Source: Symbiodinium kawagutii (lineage: Eukaryota > Sar > Dinophyceae > Suessiales > Symbiodiniaceae). From it: a DNA stretch of 64,000 nt. Where the stretch lies: positions 1 through 64,000 of the forward strand of contig VSDK01020396.1 of the NCBI GenBank assembly GCA_009767595.1, read 5' to 3'. The notes under the pieces are model-generated. The model saw only the letters and a list, made by a program, of their open reading frames with translations. It was not told where the DNA came from and searched no databases. This document shows positions 23,501-31,900 of the stretch, in pieces (position 1 is the stretch's first letter; the number at the start of each line of letters is the position of its first letter). A program made the translations under genes and the position numbers.

Positions 23501-25075
23501 TGTGAACATGCGATTTTGATCCCCCAAAGACATTCAAAAATCGAGGCGATCTTTTTGGCACATGCCATCATCAGATGTTGTTCGTTGTACCATGAGTCTT
23601 AACCTCAAAACTTCGTGACCATCCCCATGGTACTGCCTAGTACCAGTGACTGTCCAGGGTCCTGAGACACCCTCATGGACATCGCTTTCCACTGGTGCGG
23701 AACTGGGAGGGATCCGCGAGTCACCGGTGTTTTGTGTCAAGAAGTTTCGGACTTCATTCCTGTTCATTATCCCTAGTCTCTTATAGTAATGATATACTAC
23801 AAATTCCTATACCTAAGACACTAGGCATGGTTCATTCATGTTCTGTTCTTTCTGTTCACTTTAGGAGATGGAGATGTCGGAGCGAGGAAAGGCTTTCACC
23901 CTTAAGCTTTAGCGCCATGAACAAACGCGATATCACGGCGCGCAGTGTTCATGGTCTAAGAACAATTACGCCGATGCCGCAAGTTTACGTTTGCTTCGGG
24001 CAATTCAAGCCCGTGCATGATCTTTGTCCAACAACATGTTTTTGAAAGTTCATGGATAGTTGATATAGGGGATGGTAATGGTGGTTAGTGATGGCGATGC
24101 TGGAGAGTCACTTGGTCTTTGAGCTTGTGATGTCACGAGTCTTGATGCATTTTAACATGCTGGACTATCACCATGTTGTGGGTGACATACAGTACCAGTT
24201 ACACTGGGGGCTGGTTGCCGCTGGTTGAGTAGAGCTTGGTACAAGCTGTTTCAAGTAGTGAGCCACCTGGGTATACCACGACACCACTGAAGCCAACCAC
24301 CCAAAAGAAACAGGAGGACCGCCCGCAACAGGGGTACGCCCAAGACCATGAAGAAACCACAGGATGTTTGCGTATGCACAGGATGGCAACAATTGTCATT
24401 AAAGAATTTGGGGAGGCGTTTCACTGAAACAATTGATGTTTACAGGTGCAATCAGCCAGGTCACTTGCTTTGCTGAAATCTGATAGGGGCAATAGTAGCC
24501 TTGCAGCGTGCGTATGTTAGATGTTTGATGTCTAACAAGGATTGTTTTTTCTTGGGTTGCTATATTCAACAGGTCGCTATTAGAGGATTTGTACACTCTT
24601 CTTGGTTTTTTTTCCTGGAAAACTGCTATTATTATGAGCTGATTCGCGTTGTTGTGCTCCAACACGGGGTGTGTGAGGGGGAGGGCTCAGGGTTCCATGA
24701 GTGAAGCGCCAGGACTGCCGCCCCCTGGCCACGGCCATGGAAAAGGCAGCAGTATGGCAGGACACGGGGGGCTCAAGGCGAGCTGCGCCCAGATCAATGG
24801 TTGGTGATTGGACGCCCAGCAGCCCAGTCATGGTGGATTTGTTGCTTCCAAAAGGCAAAGTTGAAGTTGATCCAAGCGATATGGTGGCAGGGTGCGGCCT
24901 CAGCAGTTGGGACCAAGTGGTGACCATGAAATATTTTGCTCGTCACATCAATAACTTCAGAGCAAAAACATGCAAAATAAAGTTGTCACAAGCTCCGCAA
25001 CATGGAAAAGGATTCCACCCGAAGGTCTGCCACAATCATCAGCTGATGCCGCCTGAAAAGGGACTTGTTAAATGA
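9475..25075 (+). CDS. Serine hydrolase FSH1 family, nine-exon gene model
   Basis: Family: FSH1-type alpha/beta-hydrolase (yeast Fsh1-like; physiological substrates poorly defined, esterase activity expected). Motifs appear in family order on one strand: strand 1 'VRVLCLHGWRTN' (exon 1), 'LPEWDFDFLAGSAP' (exon 2), 'APYFQWWEP' (exon 3), 'VRYVAEHIRLLA' (exon 4), nucleophile elbow 'VLLGFSEGAA' (exon 5), a linker (exon 6), 'PRLLVSVCGIPP' (exon 7), 'PSVHVVGYLDDDKAG' with the likely catalytic Asp (exon 8), and 'PQHGKGFHP' with the likely catalytic His (exon 9). Joined, the model is about 258 residues, normal for the family (about 220-290). Junction phases agree: 0 for introns 1, 2 and 4-7, and 1 for introns 3 and 8. 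Donors are read as GT (introns 2, 3, 8) and GC or GA (the others), as known in dinoflagellates. The start Met (9475) is the first good ATG before strand 1 but a further upstream exon is possible. Exon 1-2 and 4-5 borders are the least certain. Confidence 0.8.
10110..10199 (+). CDS. FSH1 exon 2
   Basis: Encodes EKQMKTLMAKLPEWDFDFL then AGSAPRFALPL. This is the helix after strand 1 and strand 2 ending in the conserved small-Ala-Pro turn. Acceptor is one of three close AGs (10109, 10112 or 10115), all in phase with exon 1 ending at codon border; a GT donor follows ttg at 10199. Confidence 0.65.
10515..10538 (+). CDS. Possible FSH1 micro-exon
   Basis: gctgacgatgatgtcgag then cag|gtgcgt encodes ADDDVEQ and ends at a good GT donor in phase 0, matching the start of exon 3. 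FSH1 proteins have an acidic loop here before the QWW motif. Its acceptor phase does not fit exon 2 as I have drawn it, so this may be chance. Confidence 0.25.
11040..11290 (+). repeat. AACCAT/CAACCA tract before FSH1 exon 3
   Basis: Units such as taaccacttcaatatggacc, aaccattttgatgagccatt and aaccattcaaccaaagg precede the acceptor at 11333-11334. Confidence 0.6.
11335..11437 (+). CDS. FSH1 exon 3: QWW motif
   Basis: Acceptor gtcgtcag ends at 11334; exon opens in phase 0 with ESLAPYFQWWEPIDAGQ and ends at gaag|gtatgt (11437), a textbook GT donor, in phase 1. 'YFQWWEP' corresponds to the aromatic 'fyqWW' segment before the third strand of FSH1 hydrolases. Confidence 0.75.
11440..11600 (+). 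repeat. GGTTAATGATGG tract and (GATT)n after FSH1 exon 3
   Basis: Intron 3 starts with gtaggtggttaatgatgg and continues with gttgattgattg; 11530-11595 is a (gctt)/(gatt) tetranucleotide run. Confidence 0.6.
12814..12851 (+). CDS. FSH1 exon 4
   Basis: Acceptor ttggcag ends at 12813. The two first bases complete the split codon from exon 3 (Ala), then VRYVAEHIRLLA, the helix before the nucleophile elbow ('eeSl.yl..yi' in the family). The donor is GC after 12851 or GA after 12854, both phase 0. A stop follows at 12858, so the exon must end here. Confidence 0.65.
13171..13430 (-). repeat. 54-bp minisatellite, five copies
   Basis: Five copies of a 52-54 bp unit with core aatcaagctgtgcctatggg; cores are at about 13189, 13243, 13295, 13349 and 13403. 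The unit is 18 codons, so the reverse strand stays open and repeats SHRHSLIQAFIKS. It lies in FSH1 intron 4. A short ctgcagctggagcc duplication follows at 13428-13510. Confidence 0.85.
14100..14720 (+). repeat. (TATG)n compound microsatellite
   Basis: Long (tatg)/(taag)/(catg) run. An internal block of about 170 bp is duplicated: atgtatgcatgcatgc followed by gtaggtatgtaagtatgtg and a gtgtttgtgtgtgtgta motif occurs at about 14425-14520 and again at about 14575-14690. The reverse reading frames of up to 182 codons (Tyr-Ile-His-Thr) are artefacts. Confidence 0.95.
14760..15170 (+). repeat. T-rich run and TAATGTAATG low-complexity tract
   Basis: Poly-T at 14767-14788 followed by degenerate aatgtaatgcaatg pentamer-like repeats to about 15100. 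No gene seen. Confidence 0.6.
15170..16205 (+). repeat. Kilobase ACCAT tract before FSH1 exon 5
   Basis: Degenerate units such as aaccatcatatgag, accaatcatag, caaccattctca and accatcagccatcac fill the 3' end of intron 4 up to the acceptor. Confidence 0.65.
16215..16343 (+). CDS. FSH1 exon 5: nucleophile elbow
   Basis: Acceptor cacccag ends at 16214. The exon reads HFHIALRAVPSLGNSGGFD and then VLLGFSEGAACASLVVAAM, the strand-turn-helix with G-x-S-x-G and the nucleophile Ser. It ends ggcaag|gcgacc at 16343, a GC donor in phase 0 (129 bases, 43 codons). This is the most diagnostic exon of the gene. Confidence 0.8.
16380..16750 (+). repeat. TGGTAAATAG tandem and GGTTG tract
   Basis: Intron 5 begins with about six units of (g)ctggtaaatag (16400-16500), then atggttgttaatagtgg and gatggttaatagg-like sequence. 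Confidence 0.75.
16780..17640. other. Intron sequence, no gene seen
   Basis: Intron 5 of the FSH1 model. Contains repeated tgatgggttaaa/catgatgggtt units (16945-17050) and no convincing frame on either strand. Confidence 0.5.
17650..17740 (+). repeat. CATGGTCA(T/C)TAGC tandem
   Basis: Four units of ccatggtcactaac type between about 17672 and 17730. Confidence 0.75.
17868..17957. mobile_element. MITE-A copy 4
   Basis: Left arm ttggtgcttctcaaaatag then gggacctccaaatcat; right arm ggtttcttaagttgagaaac. The right arm is worn. Confidence 0.6.
18110..20062. mobile_element. 1.95-kb palindromic AT-rich structure
   Basis: Bounded by inverted copies of a (AT)n plus C9/G9 plus ggtagact sequence: 18110-18157 on one strand and 20021-20060 on the other. 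A second inverted pair lies inside at about 18218-18262 and 19893-19925. Between them 18300-19310 is a degenerate repeat of attatggcctatttaatt-like units on the + strand, which switches at about 19320 to the reverse complement (ggcataattgaata units) until about 19580. No coding capacity found. It may be a non-autonomous element or a large hairpin-forming satellite inside FSH1 intron 5. Confidence 0.5.
19617..19748 (+). repeat. Tandem gaatgcattct repeat
   Basis: Two units of about 60-66 bp, each with gaatgcattct copies followed by gcaaatgccctaagtacagg and gaaaaatca. Within each unit the 11-mer itself is repeated. Confidence 0.8.
20178..20225 (+). CDS. FSH1 exon 6
   Basis: ggcaag acceptor ends at 20177; reads ALPSELKAELADVGPS (16 codons) and ends at a GA donor (tcg|gacccc), phase 0 both sides. 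It fills the variable loop between the nucleophile helix and the next strand; sequence alone would not identify it, but position and phase fit. Confidence 0.5.
20230..20425 (+). repeat. GATGGTGATG tract after exon 6
   Basis: tgatatgatggtgatgttgctgatggtgatg and later gatggttcatgatggttgc units at the start of intron 6. Confidence 0.6.
20771..20860 (+). CDS. FSH1 exon 7
   Basis: Acceptor gaccgcccag ends at 20770. Thirty codons reading VPLPRLLVSVCGIPPEDS and on to FPFARAPK, ending at a GC donor (cccaag|gcggat) in phase 0. 'PRLLVSVCGIPP' matches the strand-turn 'p.fkfavl.sGf.p' after the nucleophile helix. Confidence 0.65.
20944..21065. mobile_element. MITE-B copy 1
   Basis: Terminal inverted repeats atatggctgtgagtcaaaac and the complement of tattcacccatagccatat. 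The core has the family's 'ccctgtacccctggttcccc' and attaaccattgttttcc-like motifs. No coding capacity. Confidence 0.8.
21085..21215 (+). repeat. AACCATTATTA tract
   Basis: taaccatgatc, aaccatcattattattaacc and taaccattaatattg units. Confidence 0.6.
21766..21865 (+). repeat. (GT)n, (AT)n and (GA)n microsatellites
   Basis: gtgtgtgtgtgtgtgt at 21764-21780 and tatatatatatatatagagagagaga at about 21832-21858. Confidence 0.9.
22405..22516 (+). CDS. FSH1 exon 8: catalytic Asp strand
   Basis: Acceptor ctcgccag ends at 22404. Reads AVKPIKAVPSVHVVGYLD then DDKAGSLALAQETKSREEP, the penultimate strand with the 'PSlHviG..D' motif. Donor g|gtgagg after 22516 is canonical GT and leaves phase 1. Confidence 0.8.
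22984..23175 (+). repeat. Worn MITE-A followed by a 65-bp tandem duplication
   Basis: 22984-23060 resembles MITE-A (gttccctatggtttgagaaa). From 23047 a 65-bp unit (gagaaactccatatcacctc ... gcgatgatcatgttt) is followed by a nearly identical copy from 23112, so one MITE end was duplicated together with adjacent sequence. Confidence 0.8.
23890..24045 (+). other. Open GC-rich stretch, coding uncertain
   Basis: Inside FSH1 intron 8, a + strand frame reads MNKRDITARSVHGLRTITP and continues to a stop at 24045; a GGTAATGGTGG tract follows, as after real exons. Exon 8 and exon 9 already join in phase without it. Confidence 0.2.
24993..25075 (+). CDS. FSH1 exon 9: catalytic His and stop
   Basis: Acceptor gtcacaag ends at 24992. 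The first two bases complete the split codon from exon 8, then PQHGKGFHPKVCHNHQLM and on to the stop tga at 25073-25075. 'HGKGF' corresponds to the family's 'H.gGH' C-terminal motif with the catalytic His. The frame is open for over 100 codons upstream, but only this part matches. Confidence 0.6.
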
Positions 25076-25084
25076 GTTCAACAA

Positions 25085-25215
25085 TCATCAAATTGTGAGC
25101 CACGTTGGGTGAATGTTGAATGTTGATGATTGACTTGCTACATGATTCACCCAACATGGGTCAACATCACCAACATGGTTCTGGGTGAATGTCGACCCAT
25201 GTTGGTGCCAGACAC
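25085..25215. repeat. Imperfect inverted repeats 'caacatgggtcaac'
   Basis: Just 3' of the FSH1 stop, ttgggtgaatgttg, its complement caacatgggtcaacatcacc, and gtcgacccatgttggtgcc can fold into competing stems. It could be part of the 3' UTR or end region. Confidence 0.4.
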
Positions 25216-25219
25216 GGCC

Positions 25220-26550
25220 AGACACCCAGACTCAGCATCCCGAATCATCATTTTGATCGCCCATCAAGGCTGGATGAAGCCTTGGAGATGTTCGTTGGAA
25301 TCCTTGGTCCCTGTTTTGGCAGATCCCGACCTTCACCCCCCATTCCCAAAAAGGATTGGCGACATGGAGATGTTCACGAAATCATAAAGAAATATTTTGG
25401 AACGGACATCATTGCCGGACAACGGGATACATGTGCCACGTGATTTTTTACGTGGAGCCCATGTCATCAAATGTCATCAAACTGATTCAGATTCACCAAC
25501 TGCTCCGTTCAATGCTGCCTTTTCGGAGGACCGGGGCAATGCACCGAATGTATCCTTGGGAGGTTGTTGAGAGTCCAAGGTATGGAGCCTCAGTTTCGGA
25601 GATCTGCCCGGTTATGGAGGCCCCCGAACTTGGCATGGCTTCACCATGGCATCCTCATCAACCTGGGAGGAATCGATCAATCTGATCATGTTTGATCGCA
25701 CCTGCCTTCAGGTGATTGTTTTGCGGCCACAACATTCCCCAACCAAGGTGCAGAGATGTGCAGAGAATTCGAGATTGTCCACCTCATCCGGCCCGCAAGA
25801 GGTTGGATCAGTGCTTGACACATCGCAAGTTGTTCATGTGACAGGCATGAGGGCACAGATCTCCGTTTTTGGGGTTAGTGGCTGGGCTATTGACGTAAAA
25901 GACTGCGGCACATACGGCCCTGGCTGCTAGCACCGTTTGTTTCGAATTTTCGAATGCTACAGCACAGCATGCAGAGCTGCTTGCAGCAATCTCGACCCTC
26001 CACTCCACACATTTGTAAAGATGTGCAGGGGCGACATGAACAGGAAAAAATGTCGCGATTTGGCGTCATAAAATGAAGTGTTGAACATGTGCAGACCAAC
26101 GGGTTTCAGCCTTTTGTAGCCTACTCGCAAGTAAATGCGACTAACACTTTACATGGACTTGTTTGATGCCTAGGAGAAGCGACTTAGAAACGGTATGAAA
26201 CGGCGTCGCGGATCATAGTGCCACTCCAAACTGCAGCTGTGGCTGTCTAAGCTTGGACATGAGCCACGATGGCTCCCAAGGTTGCGGTGAACATTTGACC
26301 GGTGCTACACGGCTGGGCAATTTTGACTGCGAACGGAAACAAAGCAACTGCACAGCAGCAATAGAGAAACAACATGGAAGGCATGGTGAATTTGGGACAA
26401 TAGAAGAATGAAACACTAGAAAACAATGGAGAAACACGAGAAAAAGAACAACAGGACAACAGACAAAATCAAATAGAAGTATTTTTTCAGGCAGCCACCA
26501 GCATGGAGGGCAGTGGATGGCAGCAAAGAGAAGAAATGCTCGCCCGTCAC
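25220..26550. other. Intergenic stretch, overlapping open frames, no gene assigned
   Basis: Between the FSH1 stop and the first PPR-gene candidate. 25130-25930 has several overlapping + strand frames of 84-109 codons and a reverse frame; none resembles a family I know. It might be a decayed coding sequence. I see no repeats of the MITE families here, unlike the surrounding DNA. Confidence 0.3.
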
Positions 26551-26713
26551 TTGACTAGAGAATAAACCCATATTCAATACTGCATAAAGCTTACGATATA
26601 GTCATCAGATCTTGATTTATAATCAAGTTATCTGAACCACACAATATATCCTATTATCAGAAACCAGGATGTTTGATATATGGTTGAAATTCTGTTGAGT
26701 TATACTGTAGTCA

Positions 26714-26840
26714 TGATATGGCTGTGGGTCAGTTCACCCTGTACCCCTGGTTCCCCCCTGTTAAGCATTGTTTTCCTTATTGTTGTTGGAAATCCCCCAT
26801 GAACGTTGGTTGATGAACTGCTTGACCCATAGCCATATAT
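26714..26840. mobile_element. MITE-B copy 2
   Basis: Ends atatggctgtgggtcagttc and the complement of cttgacccatagccatatat; core ccctgtacccctggttcccc shared with copy 1. Confidence 0.8.
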
Positions 26841-26879
26841 AGCTGGTATATCCACTACTACTGTTGGTTATTATTATCC

Positions 26880-26980
26880 CCTATTATTAAACCATTAACC
26901 AGCTAGTTAACCATTGATTAATATTGACCCAGCTCGCCATATGTACCAACGTGAACCATCCTGGTTGAACATCGGCCACG
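26880..26980 (+). repeat. AACCATTAACCAG tract before exon
   Basis: attaaaccattaaccagc, taaccattgattaatattgacc and gaaccatcctggttg units before the acceptor at 27005. Confidence 0.6.
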
Positions 26981-27005
26981 TGCCTGGGCGCCTTACCACC
27001 AACAG

Positions 27006-27063
27006 ACGCCATGATCGCGTCGCGGAGCGACGCCGATGGGCGCGTGCCGGGCGAGCGGTGCCG
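27006..27063 (+). CDS. Candidate first exon of the PPR region
   Basis: GC-rich block with acceptor ccaacag and canonical donor ccg|gtatca. Contains ATG at 27011 and reads MIASRSDADGRVPGERC. It is flanked by ACCAT and TGGTGAT tracts on the expected sides. It could be the start exon of the PPR gene whose repeats follow, or belong to another gene. Confidence 0.35.
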
Positions 27064-27109
27064 GTATCAGGCTGGGGGTAGCGACATGTGGACCTCGTTG
27101 GTGATTTGA

Positions 27110-27215
27110 TATGGTTGATTGAGTGATATGATGTATATGGTGATATATATGGTGATATGATTTACTTGTATATGATGTATATGATGTACTTGTATATGGG
27201 AATATGGTTGATTAA
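27110..27215 (+). repeat. TATGGTGATATGATG tract
   Basis: Repeats of gatatgatgtatatggtgat directly downstream of the exon candidate. Confidence 0.65.
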
Positions 27216-27218
27216 CAT

Positions 27219-27280
27219 CCTCTGGTTGGTTGATTAACTGATATGTTGGGATGAGTTATATCAGTTACATCAACCAGAGG
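27219..27280. repeat. 62-bp hairpin
   Basis: cctctggttg ... aactgatat forms a stem with atatcagtta ... caaccagagg around a short loop near 27245. Both ends are exact (cctctggttg / caaccagagg). Confidence 0.7.
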
Positions 27281-27394
27281 AAGGTTCTAAACTCTAAGGC
27301 GAGTTGACCAAACAAACCTGGCCAAACATACAACATCATGCTGCTATGGCATCCATGGGTACAAAATCATACCAAAACCTCAAAATTGGAATAC

Positions 27395-27480
27395 ATGTAC
27401 ATATATATATGTATGTATTTATGTATTGATATATATATATATATGTGTGTGTGTTTGTATTCGTGCATATATATATATAT
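27395..27480 (+). repeat. (AT)n/(GT)n microsatellites
   Basis: tatatatatatatatatgtgtgtgtgt and gcatatatatatatatg runs. Confidence 0.9.
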
Positions 27481-27664
27481 GTTCATTATTATTCAGTTGA
27501 AAATAGAGTATGCATAGCATATGCAGTGTAATATACATATAAAATGCCTTCTGTCGTATAGGATATATATAATATATTCACGACTGATTGCTCGTGAACA
27601 TGTAGCTACGGTCAATAAGAATGTACCAGAATTAGAAGGGGCCAAGTCTCGAGCCGGAGATGTT

Positions 27665-27860
27665 CATTTCATGAGTGGTGGATGGTGATGTTAATCAATA
27701 TGTGAATGATGGTAGTATGGCTTAATAGTGGTTGATAGTGATGTTAATAGTGATCTTGATAGTGATGTTAACGATGATGTCGATAGTGATGTTAATAGTG
27801 ATGTTAATAGTGGTTGGCAGTGGCGATATTGGTTGATAATGGTCACTATGTTTAGTGGCT
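27665..27860 (+). repeat. GATAGTGATGTTAAT tandem repeat
   Basis: 12-bp unit gatagtgatgtt/aatagtgatgtt repeated about eight times between 27725 and 27815, within a wider GGTTGATAATGG tract. Confidence 0.85.
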
Positions 27861-28023
27861 GATAAATGGTTAACAATTGGTTAATCCATATTTGCTTGTG
27901 AATAAACACTGGTTACTAGATGTTCAACTGATGAGGAGATCACAGGTTTTGTTTCGTTTCTCCCTTGAAAACTGGTGGACCGGCAGACGAAAACTATGGA
28001 GATTTGATCAGGGCCTGAGAGAG

Positions 28024-28103
28024 CAGGTCACCGAAACGGCCTCGCCGCGGGGCAACAGACTGGTACGAGTCATTCTGCCTTGACAGGCGGCGGGATGCGC
28101 TCA
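28024..28103 (+). CDS. Candidate exon, possible PPR half-repeat
   Basis: GC-rich block; one frame reads DWYESFCLDRRRDALK, which has the spacing of a PPR helix B ('RRxDALK') and resembles the next exon's '[13 protein letters not shown]'. Borders not determined. Confidence 0.3.
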
Positions 28104-28678
28104 AAGGTTGCATGTGCCTTGGAAAGATTTTCTCACGCTGATGAACTGTGAGGCTGAGACACTGAACCACCCAATACTAGGACCAACAATGACACATGCA
28201 CATTTGTATTACATACATGATACAAGTACACAACACTACAATACAATGCCATGCCACGCCATGCGATGCCATGTCACGTACGCGTACATACATACATACC
28301 TACATACCCAAATACTTATATTATACTTACATACTTGCATACATATGTACACACTGAAACTGAAATACTTGCATACAATATGGATGTAGATGTGTAAGTA
28401 TGTCTAAACACATCAAGGTAGGAATGTATACAAGAGCTAGTTGTATGATTCTATTTCGGAATGTGTACAGCAAGTGTGTTGTACATGCGTGTCCGCTCAG
28501 AATGGCATGGACTGAACTCTGCAATCTGTCCATTTATGGATATACCCAAGCGGAGCCTTTTGCAACCATTAAGAGAAAACAACATTTTGGGGATAGCCTG
28601 CTTTGCTCATTTCCGTACCTTTGTGTTCTGCCCCCTGCGCAGTCTGGTGCCAAGGCAATCATTGTCCCAGTGCCGCAG

Positions 28679-28730
28679 GGACAAGCGTTGGAAGGACGCG
28701 CTGCAAGTGCTGCAACCAGCCAGTCACTTG
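28679..28730 (+). CDS. PPR exon
   Basis: After acceptor tgccgcag: frame reads [17 protein letters not shown], the 'W.dAL.vL' helix of a PPR. Likely GA donor after cttg near 28730; an in-frame stop follows at 28746. Confidence 0.55.
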
Positions 28731-28881
28731 GATGCGAGCTGTGGATAGTGACTAGATCAACACCTAGAATCTTTGGGAACAAGCGTGTAATACGAAGGTT
28801 CCACACAGCTTTTGACACATTCATGATTACCCATGACTACACATGTGCAGCCGGGCACAGATATAATATTTGAATGTCTAT

Positions 28882-28940
<59 letters not shown>

Positions 28941-31900
28941 TACATACAAGCTTATATACATTTATTTATCTATACATTATTTTTGGAATTTTTGATGGAA
29001 CATATACATTACATGAGAATCAGTAGTAAAAACAGTAATAATGGTATACAATTTATATGAATATCATATATGCACACTCAATGACATTTCTTTGAGGATG
29101 TACAAACTATCAGAGTTTTGCTCTGAGATGTTCTGTTCTCAACTATTTAATTTGATGACCGTGGAGCTGAGACTGAAGTGCTCCAACCTAGTTGACTCTA
29201 GTTCATGCCGAGATGGGCAAGACCCAGCATTTGTAGACTATTTGATTCTGGATCAGCGACCATGGCAAGGTTCAGCAAATTCAAGACGGCAGTTGACGTT
29301 TCTCACACCTCCAACATCTTCCTTCACCCGGTACATCGACCCCCCAGTACCTGACATTCTTAAATGGACCACCCAAGGTATCCCCTCTTATCAGTTGCTG
29401 ATCCCCAACGGTGTGGTGCGACTAGGCGATTCAGACCTGGAAGTGGACACCATTTGTTGCAATGCTGTCATCGCTGCGCCTTGGATTAGCCACAATTCCT
29501 GGGTCCTTGGGGAGATTTGTGGCTTCGAGGGTTGTCCCCATAGGTGGAAGTCCATGGAAGTCCATGGAAGTCACATGAAGTCAGTGTCAAATCAGAAGAG
29601 AACAATCTGCAGTCACCATGCAACAAGATTCTTGATGTTTGCTGCTTTTGAGTCGGAGACGGCATCCTGATGTTTTTTTTCTGCTTCCCTATTTATCCTG
29701 TATGCTGTTGAACTTGTCCAGAGGCAACAATTTCCGATGTTTCAGAGCAGAAAGCAATAACAAATGACAGGAGGTGGGAACCCAGAACATGACACCAAAT
29801 GGAAATCCTTGGGTTCGTTGGCATGGCATGTTTTCAATTTCCAAGACTGGAACCATGTTGATTCTGATCACCTGGTCACCCTTCAATGATCAGAAAGTCC
29901 AACTGGCCGTCTACCCGACTTACAGTACCCGAAGTAGCTGGTTGGACGAAAGACCGTAATCAATGATTGGCTTGGGGGTGATCTGATATCGCAATTCCAC
30001 TGTAAAGATTTGTAAAGGGACGATGATTACCCAGTCTAATCGTCATTGTCGACATTCTCGGAATATAGTAATTTTCTTGGCCTTCCATGATAGACTTGGA
30101 ACTGAGACTCAGAAAACAGTAAGTACTCCCGCCAAAAACGATAAGATTCAAACTCTTAAATCGATAATACACTCGTCAAACAGCCAGGACCTGCAACCAT
30201 GCAAGTAACAACAAATTACCATGGCTCATACATGTCCATCTGTGCGAAGCAACACATGGAGCGATCACCAGGAGAAGCAGAGTATATAACTAGATGTTTG
30301 ATCCGCATTCATTCTGTTCTGTTTTGACTTTTATTTGTGCTTTCAATGGTGGTAGGCACCACCAGCTTATCGAAACACGTTTTACTTGCCTGAAATGGTG
30401 CCGTTTTTCTGTATTGTTTGATTTCCGCAATGTTTGGGCAAATAGATCTAGTAGGCTTTGACATGCTTTGACCAACTGACAAACTGTTTGCTCCTCAACA
30501 TGTTGACAGGGAATCAATGCATACCAAAACACCTTGCTGAGGTGTGCGAGGCAGCTGGACAATGGCAGCGAAGCCTATGCCTGCTAGAGGTTGGGACGTT
30601 GGGTTCAGAACGTGCAGCCCTAAACAACCTGCCGTGCTCGATTTTGTTCGAACTAGTGACACATGGTAACACCATGAGTTGTTTAGAAGCAGCCACCCTG
30701 TAACACCATGAGTTTGGTGGTATCTGAAATGGCCACCGGACCGAAGAAGTCCAGTCACCAGCCGTCTTCTAGGCTTGGTGATGGCCATCCATGGCCAACC
30801 CATAGCATTTGGGACACATCCAAGCAGCTTCGAGGTGGAATCATCAATATCGTTTACATATCCAGTATGCATATGTCTGTGTATATCAAGCAAAGCAAAG
30901 CAAAGCAAATAGATACATGAAGCATTTTGAGATTCCGGGTTATAGAGGTGTTTTTCAAAATAGGGGTACCCCCAAATCATCCAATCTCAATTGTTTATCG
31001 AAATAAAGAAGCCAATTTTGGGGTCCCCTATGGCTTGAAGAAACACCCTTATGGATCTGACATTAGAAGGGCCAGGAGTTGTGCCATATGTATAGACTGT
31101 GCAAATACCAACCCACCAACCCGTCAGGATAAGGATGTGGGGCTACACAGGCTCAAACGGCTCAACAACCAGCCCAAGAAAAAGGGAGGGGCTTGTTGTG
31201 AGCGCCACACAGGACACTTTTTGACACAAGTTTGCTGCAGCTTGAGTGTTTGCATCTGGATTAATTTGGATTAATCTGGATTAGTCCAGGAGGCAAAAAA
31301 ACTCAAAACACCAAAAAGACTCAAAAGATTTTAGCAATTTTGAAGTTGCTTGAATATGTTCCATTCAATTGTTATCAGTTGTTTTAGCAAGCTGGGGTCA
31401 TATCATGATGTATTAGTTTCCTTTTACTGAGGGCATAACTAGTATTTGGCACATATTTTCTTTGCCATGAATTGGATTTATTGGTATGGCATTGTCCATT
31501 CAAATGGTTTCCATGCTAGTGAAATAATTGGGTTGGCAACATTATGCTATCCAATGCATAGCAGTGAATATGTAAAATAGCTCAGAGATTTGAGTTTTGT
31601 CCTTCATCCTGTGGGTAGAAGTCCTAAAGGACTTATGCCATGATTTGCAGAAACTGCTACATTCATAATTACCATGAATCAACGGGCTTCTGCGCAAATC
31701 ATGATTGCTATGCTTTGCATCATGAATTTGATCTTTATTTTGACATATTTTGACTAGTTTTGATTACAAAGGTTACTTATGGTCACTGTGATCCATAGGG
31801 TGACTAGTGGCATATCATAGTTATTCTGATAGTGGTATTTGTCCTGGTGTTCATTGATATGTGTGGTACTTATGTTTGCATGTATATTTAATATGGTATA

